Notes under the pieces: generated by a model
Database searches by the model: none
What the model was told of the DNA's origin: nothing
Seen by the model: only the letters and a program-made list of their open reading frames with translations
Assembly: GCA_037157565.1 (NCBI GenBank)
Contig: JAZHRO010000062.1
Location: forward strand, 7,192,001 to 7,256,000
Direction: 5' to 3'
DNA from: Thalassia testudinum
Lineage: Eukaryota; Streptophyta; Magnoliopsida; Alismatales; Hydrocharitaceae
Length of the DNA: 64,000 nucleotides
Translations under genes and position numbers: made by a program
In this document: in pieces, positions 8,427 to 17,998 of the stretch
Numbering within the stretch: position 1 is the stretch's first letter
Layout of the letters: every line of letters begins with the position of its first letter

Positions 8427-10004
8427 TACCCCCATGCCTATCTTTTGCTAGTCCCTAGCAAAAACTATATGCTATTTATAAAAGAATTAGGTTAGATTAT
8501 TTGGACCTGAGTTATTTTCAATCATTAAGAAATTATCCACTTAGGAACTGAACTTTCAAAGACACAACAGTGCCCGGGTATCAGCCAAAATGCAGACTGC
8601 CTCAAGCCCTCACCTTATTCAATGAAAAATTCCTTTTTCTCTTTTTACTCTTTTCTATTTTTTTTGGATTTTCAAATTTTAGGGTTTAAGAGTGGCTTTC
8701 TACGGCCATTCAACTCACCCAAGATTTGATGAGAACCCTAAGTTTTAAGCATCTTATTGTGATTGTGATAAACTCGTTGACCGGCAATTAGAACGGACTT
8801 CGGATTTCTACGCCTCTAGGTGACCTCAAAAAGAATTCTGCCTAAAGGTGTATCTTTACAACCGGTAGCTTTCTCCCTACTTTTATTTTTTAACGGGGTC
8901 AACACAAGGGTGAATCCAGTGTATATCTCCCCGGTTTATTCTACTTCTCCGCTTCTTCCTAAGTGTTTTGGGAATTTTTAGTGCATTTTCTGAGCTGGGT
9001 TCTGGACAACCGGTCGATGAGCTGTTACCACCGACAACTTGCCAGCCATACTCGTGCGGCGAAGTGTGGCTTATTTCTTTTTGTTCTTTTCTCCTTTTTG
9101 ATTTTTTTTTTCTTTTTTCAAGTAGGTGGCTTCCCTGGTCTAAGATTTACCTAAAGGCAGCAAAAAGAGAAAGGTCCAGTGACTAGGCTCTGGACAACCT
9201 ACCAATGGGCTGTTACCCACGATAACTTGCCAGCCATATCACCCTAGAAGGTTCATTAGCTACCCAATTTCCGTTAAAATCGTCGAACAATGAGTCAGTG
9301 CAAAGAAAGTGTGTAGATGCTTAAGACTCAAAATTCCCTCACATCAGAGGGCGGGTTGATAAGTCGTGTACTTATCACCCAAACTTATTTACTCCTATTA
9401 AAATAAAATTCAAGTTGGCGAGAATTCAAAAAACAAATCCACATTTTAGTGGATACACGGGCTGATTAAGTTCAAAGACCTGAAGGGTCTTTGTGTTCAG
9501 ATCTTAATGTAGTATTTCCTAAGATTGAAAATTTTCTTAAACCCAAATTCTCTTTCCTAATTCCAAATTTTTTTTTTAATAAAAGAAAATAAACAAATCT
9601 ACGGAGCTGACGAATGAATTCAGATATGAATATCCACCCCCCCATGCCTATCTAATGCAATGTCCTCATTGTATTAAAAAGACATAAAACAGAGTGGAAA
9701 AGTGTAGAAAGCACCTGAATTGCGTGAATGTCATGTCCGCTCCGAGATGAAAATGAAAAAGAACTGTATATGTGCTGAGTTTAGTGCCTTCAGCTAGGCA
9801 CACTATACAAAGAAAAGAAATGAAGAAATCACAAGTGTAGGTCAGAATCAGAATGAACAGAAGAATCCTCTGACCTGTCAGCAAAGGTCCACAGATGTGG
9901 ACCAGATTGTGGTGCAGACCCACACCCCATAATCGAGAATATCTTAGGTTTTGGATAAAAATTACCCAAAACCTAAAATCAGAATGCAAGCGAGGTCGGG
10001 CCTG
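8427..10004 (-). other. PPT and 3' untranslated region of element B
   Basis: Contains the terminal PPT (8427-8445), the duplicated 3' module, the tgataagt hairpin and the internal PPT (9634-9653, seven G in a row on the minus strand). Positions 9666-10004 are the in-frame continuation of the ORF after its stop at 10005-10007. Confidence 0.7.
9666..10004 (-). pseudogene. In-frame C-terminal extension of the B ORF with hydrophobic segments
   Basis: After the TAG, 112 sense codons follow without a stop. The stretch from RILLFILILTY to IVCLAE is strongly hydrophobic, and the last 15 residues are too. The same frame is read through in A. This may be the lost C-terminus of the ancestral protein. 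Confidence 0.55.
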
Positions 10005-11459
10005 CTATTTATGAGGATGCAACCCAAGACCAAAAAGTCGAGTTACAGAGAATTGAAGCTCAAAAAGATAATCGTTGAATGTGTGCTTAGGTTTGACATC
10101 CTCGAAACAAATGTCGTAAGGGTTTTGATTTAATAGTTTCAGCTTAAAAGGAACCCTTCGACTCAATCTACCATTTCCTCCAAAATTAATTTCCCAAATC
10201 AACACTTCCCAGCTCCTATCCTCCTCATTCAGCATATCAAATTCCAGGACCTCTTGTATATTCATCACCCCGTTTGAAATCTCCAAGTCTAAATGATGTG
10301 GCAGAATCAAAATTGACTTGGGTCTAATTATCTCAGAATTAGAATCATCGATAAGCTCAACAGGGTGTAACTGATAATCAGGGCATTGAATTAATTCTTC
10401 CAGAAAATGCGATTCTGGATCCGTAATGTGTGCCCTAATAAGATCAGTTTCCTCAGTTATTGGGCTATCAAATGATCTATCAGATTCCTCAGGCCCAATC
10501 GTCTCATAGAAATCGTGTTCAGAAAACTCGCGTGAGACTTCGCAACTTGAATCTTCACCATCAAGATCCGTATCAATGTATGTCCCAAAATCAGTTGTCA
10601 CTTTCTGTTCCAAGGAGACATACGTTTCCTCGTAACCTGGCTCAGGGATCTCAGGTGAAGAAATCAGATCATCTTTAATTGGTTGCTTTAATTCAATCTG
10701 GTCAGCCTCGTAACACGTGTCCCCCCCAACAGGTGCCTGAGCGGGTTCTGTAATTGGCTTTCCTGAAGAGGGTTCATCTTGGGAATCATCCCAAGATTGA
10801 ATCAAAGCAACCACGAATCTCATCCTCAATTTCACTAATTTCCCAAGTAGAAACTCACCCGGGTTCTTATCCTTAACGTCCTGGAGCCAATCCAACAAAG
10901 ACTTGTTTAAATCATCAATCATCTGAATCAGGGGCTCCAATCTCTCAATGCAAGGTATTGGCTGAACTTCTAAAGATTGAATGATATTTCTCAAGTTAGC
11001 CAGAACCTTATCTTGAACCTGGTTAACCTGAACCAAATGAGTTGGTTCAGGATTGGGCGGGTTTGACATCAATGCAGAGGATTTAACGAATTGAGATTCG
11101 TTATACCCATCCTGATAATAGGTCATTTCAGATTGTTCAAAAGATGGTGATGACCTAAAGGCAGTGAAATCAGAGGATGGGTAAGGATCAGTGTATCCTT
11201 CTTGATTGTAGATCGTATTAGGTTGTTCATGAAAGGAGGACGATCTATAATCGATGTAGCTCTGAGAAGGATAAAAATCAGAATCAAAGTGTTCAGGGTT
11301 AGACCCTAAACACGGGGGTCCAGAATTGTATCCCCAATCCGAATTATCCCAGCTAACTGATGGTCGATTACAATACGAGTTGGGATAATCATCATGTTGA
11401 GGATAATTTACAACAGGAGGGAAAGAGCGGGAATGCGTGAAATATGTGGAAGGATTCAT
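10005..11459 (-). CDS. Element B ORF, unrecognised 484-residue protein (best preserved copy)
   Basis: The start MNPSTYF is chosen because homologous copies begin there; an upstream in-frame ATG at 11495 adds 12 residues and lies across the predicted splice acceptor. Residues ~1-150 are rich in Tyr, Ser, Pro and Asn with recurring YPS and WDN.DW motifs. Residues ~155-250 are a helical block (QVQDKVLANLRNIIQSL; LLDWLQDVKDKN). GGDTCYEAD follows, then an acidic region and a C-terminal domain with WEVLIWEINFGG. No zinc knuckle, protease, RT or integrase is seen. The TAG stop replaces the TCG of copy A; beyond it the frame stays open for 112 codons and ends exactly where A's does (9666), including a hydrophobic stretch at codons ~532-555. 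The present stop may therefore be a truncation. The role is unknown. Confidence 0.75.
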   Translation of the reverse strand: MNPSTYFTHSRSFPPVVNYPQHDDYPNSYCNRPSVSWDNSDWGYNSGPPCLGSNPEHFDSDFYPSQSYIDYRSSSFHEQPNTIYNQEGYTDPYPSSDFTAFRSSPSFEQSEMTYYQDGYNESQFVKSSALMSNPPNPEPTHLVQVNQVQDKVLANLRNIIQSLEVQPIPCIERLEPLIQMIDDLNKSLLDWLQDVKDKNPGEFLLGKLVKLRMRFVVALIQSWDDSQDEPSSGKPITEPAQAPVGGDTCYEADQIELKQPIKDDLISSPEIPEPGYEETYVSLEQKVTTDFGTYIDTDLDGEDSSCEVSREFSEHDFYETIGPEESDRSFDSPITEETDLIRAHITDPESHFLEELIQCPDYQLHPVELIDDSNSEIIRPKSILILPHHLDLEISNGVMNIQEVLEFDMLNEEDRSWEVLIWEINFGGNGRLSRRVPFKLKLLNQNPYDICFEDVKPKHTFNDYLFELQFSVTRLFGLGLHPHK

Positions 11460-11484
11460 GATACATGGGAGGAAGAAAGGTGCC

Positions 11485-12470
11485 CTGCAATACAAACAAT
11501 CAAACCTGTCCTTAAATAGGTTAGCCTAAAGACCTACAGACTCTCAAAACCCGTCTTGAGATAAAGGAACGATTTGATCTACTTCCGTCTGTTCAATCCA
11601 ACCAGTTAGAAGGAGGGACTGGGGAGAAGGTTCTTCCTTCGGCTTGCGCCTCCGGTTCCTAGTGTACCCCCCAGCCGCGATCGTTTGACTCTACTCCCTT
11701 AGCTAGACATCAGATTGAACAGTAGAAACAGACTAATCGAAAATAATCTCGTTCTGGGTTCTGAAGAGCGAGTCCAACCTTAAGGCCAACATCTACTCTG
11801 TTTTATTTAGGGCTAGGTTTGAATGTGCTTTGGAATGTGATGGGCCCTTTAAATGGGTTGTACCCTTAATAATTGATTGATTCATGTGTGAGTGCACAAC
11901 CAGTGGTTTTCAAGCAAGATTATTTTTGATGTGGTGAATTTTAAGATTCAAATCTTGCTTAGTAGCTTTTAGGATTCAACTTTAGGTGTTTTCAATCAAG
12001 TTTCGTTGGCACACCAAGTTTTACAAGCACAGGTGAAGATGTTTTCCTTTAAAGTTTAAAAAGAATGTGGAGTACCTGGTAAATCCCTAAGAGTTGAACC
12101 TAATTGGCAGCTACTTGATGAGCTGATTTTATTTGAAGTGGTGTGGCCCAATCAACTCAAACAATTGGCCTGTTGCACCACTTAATTAGGCACACAAATA
12201 ATTACCTAATCTGATTTCTACTCAATTATATGTTTGGATGTGTGTACCGGCTCCTAAGATTGGTTTACCGGTTGAGTTTGAAAATCAGATGAGGTTGTGT
12301 ACCTCTGTGAGATTTTTTTTTTTTTTTTAATGTGGGGGTTGGGGTGAGTATGGGTGTCAAACAACAAACATTCTAACCTTAGAGTTTATAAAAACACCTA
12401 GGTTGATTGATGTTTGAGTTATTATGTGATGAAATGAAATCTAATGGGTGGGAGGTGGGGGGTAACTCAC
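11485..12470 (-). other. Predicted leader intron of element B
   Basis: Minus strand donor g|gtgagt (begins at 12470) and acceptor tttgtattgcag (ends at 11485), 986 bp. Equivalent to the 1041-bp interval in A. The leader stem arms lie inside (near 11590 and 11713). Confidence 0.6.
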
Positions 12471-12611
12471 CAAACCTTCTACAGCACTTTACTCGAATCT
12501 ATCGCTTTTGCCTGTCTCGAAAGAGTGCCTGCAATTACAATAAGAAAGGAGAAAAGTAAGGTAAATGATTTGTAAGTTACAAAACGCGAAGAGAAATCAA
12601 AGATCGTTGCC

Positions 12612-12629
12612 TCCCCGGCAACGGCGCCA
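12612..12629 (-). other. Primer-binding site of element B, perfect tRNA-Asp match
   Basis: The plus strand tccccggcaacggcgcca equals the 3' end of plant tRNA-Asp(GUC) including CCA. It lies 3 nt from the 5' LTR. Confidence 0.93.
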
Positions 12630-12632
12630 AAA

Positions 12633-14383
12633 TGTTGAATGTTTACGAACCTACGCTAACGTGTTCAGTTTTGGAAAACCTGCCGTTGTAGTTCGAAAGC
12701 GAAGAATTCGTGTTCAACAAATAAAATTTATACAGAAATTAAAATTCCAGGTCGAACACAGGGAGGTAGACGTTTGATTTAAAAACTACGCGTTTCTTTT
12801 TATTTGTTACAGAATAATTCAATTTAGAACCATCTAATTATTTACAATAAATAGAAGAGAGAGAGAGTAAGAGAGAAAGAGAATATTACACAGAGAAATC
12901 AAAATGAGATGTAGAATAAACAAGGAATTTTTGTATTGAAGAGATTGTTCATTACAACTAGAAAGCATAAAACAATTACTCTAGAAAGCATTAAAAGAAT
13001 GGAGAGAGAAATGTCCTCCTCGACGATTTCTTGGAGGACCAGTAGATTAATCTAGAAAGCAGTAAATCTATACTAGAAAGCAGTAAAAAGAATAGGGAGA
13101 GAGAAATCCTCCTCGACGGTTGCTTGGAGGACGAGCCGGACGGGACGACGCCTGGACGAAGGAGAACGAAGCGGGACGAGGCAGAAGAATGGGAACTAAG
13201 CAGCACGCCATCGTCGTCGCAGGATCCACTTCCGAAGGGGAACGAAAATTGGACTTTATCTCGCGAGAAGCATCCTGGGTGTGGGACAAGCTTCTCTTGA
13301 GCTTTGGAGGGGTAGAGAGGAGAAAGAAGGGATGAGAATTTCGTATGGAGGGGGTCTCCTTTTATAGTTTCAAGGAGTGGGGGCAAAATGGACATTACAT
13401 CTTCAAAATAATAAATAAGGGGTCTTTAGTGACGGATAAATCCGTCACTAAAGCCCCGACGTGGCCGTTGCCACCGCGCCCACGCGCGCCTCCTCGGCTG
13501 CCCGCTCTTCAACGCTCGCGCACGTCCCGCACTTTTCAGCCGTCCGATCGCGAGATCGGACAGCTTAAAACGCGTCCGCGCCCGCTGCAACCCGCCCGCC
13601 TGCGCATGCGATCGCGCGTTACGCGGTGCGTCCAATCGCACGTCGGCGCTATCATGCGCCCGCGACCGCACGATCTCCATCCGACACTCCACGCGCCTCA
13701 ATTACCCGCGCCTCCAATCCCCTCACCGTGGCTCGAACCCGCGCCCCGCGCTCGCGTAAGCGCGCTCGACCATTGTGCTGCGGGGCGCGGATCGTTGAGC
13801 ACACGTTTTAAGCGCCGGGCGGCCACAGCCGTTGGATCTCCATCTGACAGCGGAGAGCGATCGAGAGGGGGCCTTCACAAAATGCCAGCGGCCATTTGGG
13901 CGGCTGAGATGGCGCCACGTGGCGCCATCTTGGCCGTCCATTTTCTGGAAGTTATAGATGGTGCCACGGATGTCAGATTGACTTGATTTTTGTGTTGTTG
14001 GGCTGCGATCGTCGATCTGAATTCATCCGTGCGGTAGGATTTGTCATCTGAAGTATGGATTTACACCATCCTGGCCCTTGATCTTCTAGGGTTCCCCGGT
14101 CTCTATCTGATGCTACGGATGCCTGATTAGGGCGATCTTGGAGTCGTTGAACTCCAATCGTCGCCCTGATCATATCCATACGGTTGGATCTTTGATCCGA
14201 GGCCCCGATAAAATGTTTTCCCTGTCCAAGCACATAAAAGGAGACAATTAACCTCCATTTTATTCAAACTACTCTAAATGTGAGATGATGCATGTTATGC
14301 AATATTTATATCGTGAAATGCAATCCTATGCTTAAGAACATGCATAAATAGACATTCTAAGTAGTGTAAATGTGTTTACATCA
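12633..14383 (-). repeat. 5' LTR of element B
   Basis: Runs from tgttgaat to tttacatca. The TATA box is at 13358-13367 (minus strand ctataaaagg), palindrome 2 at 13424-13453, and the tRNA-like module at about 13718-13790 (B box 13730-13740, A box 13770-13780). It is very similar to the 3' LTR, with one short-unit deletion and scattered CpG-type changes. Confidence 0.93.
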
Positions 14384-15362
14384 GCGGGTGGGTGCACAAT
14401 GCAGCGGGAGAGGGCACGACTTAAGCCGTCCGATCTCGCGATCTGACGGCTGAAGAGCGACGAACGTGCGCAAGCCGTTGAGCGCGCGAGCAGGCGAGGA
14501 GGCCCACGACGCCCACGTTGAGGGCTTTAGTGACAGATTTATCCATCACTAAAGACCCCTCTTTTATTATTTTGAAGTTGTAATGTCCATTTTGCCCCCA
14601 CTCCTTGCAACTATGAAAGGAAACCCCCTCCATACGAAATTCTCATCCCTTCTTTCTCCTCTCCACCCCTCCAAAGCTCAAGAGAAGCTTGTCCCACAGC
14701 CAGGATGCTTCTCGCGAGATAAAGTCCAATTTTCGTTCCCCTTTGGAAGTGAATCCCGCGACGACGACGGCGTGCTGCTCCGTTCCCGTTCTTCTGCTTC
14801 GTCCTCCTTCGTCCTGCTTCGTTCTCCTTCATCCATGCGTCGTCCCGTCCGGCTCGTCCTCCAAGGAACCGTCGAGGAGGATTTCTCTCTCCCTATTCTT
14901 TTTACCACTTTCTAGTATAGATTTACTGCTTTCTAGAGTAGTTTTGCTCGTCCTCCAAGCAATCGTTGAGGAGGACATTTCTCCCTCCATTCTTTTAATG
15001 CTTTCTAGAGTAATTGTTTTATGCTTTCTAGTTGTAATGAACAATCTCTTCAATGAAAAATTTCTTGTTTATTCTACATCTCATTTTGATTTCTCTGTGT
15101 AATATTCTCTTTCTCTCTTACTCTCTCTCTCTCTTTTATTTATTGTAAGTAATTAGATAGTTTTAAATTGAATTATTCTGTAACAAATAAAAAGAAATGC
15201 GTAGTTTTTAAATCAAACGTCTGCCTCCCTGTGTTCGACCCGGAATTCTTTTCGGTATAAATTTTATTTGTTGAACACGAATTCTTCACTTTCAAACTAC
15301 AACGACAGGTTTTCCAAAACCAAACACGTAAGCATAGCGATTCGCAAAAAAGTTGTTCAACA
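14384..15362 (+). repeat. 3' LTR of element A, second part
   Basis: Resumes the A LTR in register after B and ends gttgttcaaca. Palindrome 2 (14525-14554) has lost the CpG of both arms. The TATA site (14612) reads tatgaaag, so this promoter is probably weaker. Confidence 0.93.
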
Positions 15363-15379
15363 TGTAGGTTGTATGATAG

Positions 15380-16322
15380 AAAGGTTGTTCACAGTTTACT
15401 TCCTTGTGGGAAACTAAGAAGAAGTGCGTAGTACAAGTGACTGAGAAGAAAAAGATGATGAAGGTTTAGATAGGAACTTCCACACTTCATCTACCTTCTT
15501 CTCTATTAAGCCCACCTTATCCAGCTAACTAGCCATAATTTCTAAATCTCTTGTGTTGGATTGGGCTTCATGTACCCTCATGTGTGAGTGGGAATGGGAG
15601 GACTTTCTATTAAAAACACTCATCAAAGCATTATTAATAGAATTTTCAGCCATGCCTTTGAAGAGCTCAAAAGCTGAGTCCTCGTCTCGACATAGGAAAT
15701 TGCCTCCACAAATGACATCAACAAAATTCCTTATGTCATCATGGAGCCCATGATGGAAGATCCGAACTTGTTGTCAGCGTGGGACAACATGGTGGGGACA
15801 CTTTCTCAAAAGCTCGTGGAATCTCTCCCAAGCCTCGTGCATTTATTCTCCTGAATTCTGGGTGAAGGTAGTGATGGCATGCTTTAAGGCATTTGTGTGG
15901 CCTACAGGAAAGTACTTCTTTAGGAACTCATGTTCCAAAGAAGCCCATGTTTCTATTGGTGTAGTCCATGCTAGAGTTCTAAATCAGAAGGCTGCCTTGT
16001 CCTTAAGCGAAAAGGAGAACATTTTCATTAGTAGTGTGTACTGATCATGTTCTTGCAGACCCAAAGTTTGAGCAAGATTTTTCAACTCCTCTAAATGCTG
16101 AAAAGTGTCCTCAAAAGCAAGACCATGGAAGTGAGGTATAAGTGTTATAAGGTTTGGCTTCAATTTAGCAGCACGACCCCCAACAGGATAACATACCATA
16201 GGCATAGGTTGTGCAACTGCGGGATTATAGTAATCCTGTAGTTGAGGTCTATGAGTTGGTAGTGCCTGTGGAGCTCTAGGTTGAGGTTGGGGGTTCTCTA
16301 AGAGATTAACGGCTTGTGTAAG
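15380..16322 (-). pseudogene. Ty3/gypsy Gag remnant (element X)
   Basis: The minus strand reads LKPNLITLIPHFHGL, then KDKAAF with a following Trp codon changed to TGA, then HEFLKKYFP, HEAWERFHELLRKCPHH and FHHGLHDDIRNFVD. These are the hallmarks of the plant retrotransposon Gag core (retrotrans_gag). Several in-frame stops make it a pseudogene. Upstream on the same strand are the Pro-rich segment and the Transposase_28-like ORF. The downstream pol is absent because element A begins at this point. Confidence 0.85.
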
Positions 16323-16860
16323 CTATTGCACCTGTTCTGTTAAAGTGTTCATTTGTAATTGTGTCTCAAACAGGTGTTGTAGATTAGGTATGGGACCTCT
16401 CTCCAGTGGTGGTTGGTAAGGAAAGTTAGAGTAGGGAGGAGGTTGGAACCTATGGTTTGGTGGTGGTGGTGGTGGAGGATGTGTAAAGAGATGTGGAGGA
16501 AGTTCTTCATAATCCTCAAATTGTGTAGAATCAATGTCATCCTCCAGATCAACAGGATCATGGATGGGAGTTTGAGGCCTAGGAGGTAGAGGATTGGATG
16601 TGGAAGGCATTAAAGTGGAAGTGGAAGCTTGGGCATCAGCACCCAAGGGAGGTACTCTCCAGGAGACATCGACGGGGCTGGGAAGCTGACAGTACCCACG
16701 CACAAGTCATCTCCAAAGGCACCTTCAGGGGGGTGTCGCTTAGGGTAATTGCCTTAGGTAGCCTAAATGGTTCCAAAGGGGCAAAGGGTACACCTTCCCC
16801 CTCAGCCTCGTCAGGACTTTGCAGAGAGGACGTCAATGACTTCTCCCACGGAAGCTCCAC
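16323..16860 (-). pseudogene. Proline-rich linker of element X Gag region
   Basis: The frame 16323-16703 encodes a Pro/His-rich, acidic stretch (PPPPPPNHRFQPPPY) typical of the variable region before the Gag core of plant gypsy elements. Upstream to 16860 a second short frame continues on the same strand. Confidence 0.55.
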
Positions 16861-17179
16861 ATGACGACCTTTCTTGGCACACCTCAGGGGGACCTCTGGC
16901 TCCTCTGCAACCTCTTCAAGGGCCTCCTCCTCCTTCTCCTTCAGCCCCTTCTAATAAGCAGGCAGACTCCCCTCGGCCCCCTCCAAGGGCATCCTCTCCC
17001 TTGCTCCACTTTCCTTTCCTCGCCATGCTGTGACCCACGATGAGCCGAGCATTTTCCTTGATGCTTGGGCGTGACCAGCCGAGCAAATCGCCTAAAAGCT
17101 ATAACTAAAAGAACCAAAAGACCAGATTAATAAGTAACTGGCGGATGCAATACGTGATACAAAAGCTATTTCCTCCCCC
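16861..17179 (-). other. Decayed segment of element X between coding blocks
   Basis: CT-rich, with no convincing frame. Probably degraded coding sequence between the N-terminal domain and the Pro-rich region. Confidence 0.4.
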
Positions 17180-17926
17180 CTACTTACATGGCATGGGCAA
17201 TGAATCTGCCACCCATGACAAAGCCTCCCGAACATCCTTTTGCCTGAGTTCCAATCGGGCGACCGAACCAAACTTAATTATTTTGTCTACATCCGCCCAT
17301 GCAAACGGGTCAAGCTCCTCGAATCGAAGTGGCTGGTTCCTCTCAGGTGAGCCTTGCCAGGTATAGGGGACTCCTAGGTCTTCGATATTTGAAAGAAAAA
17401 AGAAATGGTGGTCTTGTCCCTTCAAACTATCGGGGAGATCCACTATCTGATACCTAGTCTGCTGGCTATATAGGGTGTAAGTGCCAAATGGAGGCTTGAC
17501 CCTCTTCACCTTCAAGGGCATCAACCCAAAAAGAAAGTGGAACAAAACACGATGGGGAACAATCCCTAAGTGGAGGTAGATGGCGATAAAGGCATTTAAA
17601 ACCAACCAGCAATTAAGGCTGAGTTGTGAAGTGGCGAGGTGGTAAAAGGAAAGGAAGGAGTACAAAAAGGGGTTCAAGGGTACCTGTAGACTGTGCTCTA
17701 TGGTGCATCTACAAATTATAAACATGTTCCTCACCCCATCTGAACATAGACGGGTCTGTGACCCATAAGCGTGAAATGGTACTCCACCGAGTCCGTACTC
17801 CTCCAAAAAAGATAGAATCGTGGTTCGACTACAAAAGTCCAATGAACAATTATACAAATCCCTCGTCTCAATAGAGACCCCAGAGGAGGAAGCAATGGAC
17901 TTACCCTTGCTTGCAAGTCCTGACAT
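17180..17926 (-). CDS. Transposase_28-like ('putative gypsy type transposon') domain ORF of element X
   Basis: An open frame of 248 residues. Residues ~80-140 carry the pattern of this plant family: VPLNPFLYSFLSFYHLA, then a Trp-containing helix and GIVPHRVLFHFLFGL, followed by a Tyr-rich segment. In plants this domain lies at the N-terminus of Gag-type proteins of large gypsy elements; its function is unknown. The frame is intact although the downstream Gag core is broken. The leader (17927-17998) is cut off by the insertion of element C. Confidence 0.65.
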   Translation of the reverse strand: MSGLASKGKSIASSSGVSIETRDLYNCSLDFCSRTTILSFLEEYGLGGVPFHAYGSQTRLCSDGVRNMFIICRCTIEHSLQVPLNPFLYSFLSFYHLATSQLSLNCWLVLNAFIAIYLHLGIVPHRVLFHFLFGLMPLKVKRVKPPFGTYTLYSQQTRYQIVDLPDSLKGQDHHFFFLSNIEDLGVPYTWQGSPERNQPLRFEELDPFAWADVDKIIKFGSVARLELRQKDVREALSWVADSLPMPCK

Positions 17927-17998
17927 GATGATGCTTTGACTATGAAAGCTTGAGATGAAGATGCTCCAACGAAGGATACACTCTCATAGCACCCCACT

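Larger units (their letters stand above)
6655..14383 (-). mobile_element. Element B: complete non-autonomous LTR retrotransposon inserted in the A 3' LTR
   Basis: Both LTRs are full length (1772 and 1751 bp) with TG...CA ends, a PBS with a perfect 18-nt tRNA-Asp match, a PPT, and TSDs gcagg (6650-6654) and gcggg (14384-14388) differing at one base. The A LTR continues in register on each side. B is the best preserved copy of the family and is younger than A. It has no polymerase genes. Confidence 0.95.
1..15362 (+). mobile_element. Element A: non-autonomous tRNA-Asp-primed LTR retrotransposon, interrupted by element B
   Basis: The element has a 5' LTR (its first ~170 bp lie before the window), PBS, leader, one ORF, PPT and a 3' LTR. 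The 3' LTR starts at 5870, stops at 6654 and resumes at 14384 because element B is inserted there. The internal part (1610-5869) holds a single ORF and no protease, RT, RNase H or integrase motif. I infer that it depends on an autonomous Ty3/gypsy relative for mobilisation. The PBS type is that of the plant Athila/Tat lineages. The right end is followed by tgtag; the left TSD is outside the window, so the TSD cannot be tested. Confidence 0.9.

Noticed and set aside
13345..13986. 213-codon open frame on the plus strand
   Set aside because: It runs across the TATA box, palindrome and tRNA-like module of the B 5' LTR, antisense to the element. A chance frame in CpG-rich sequence.
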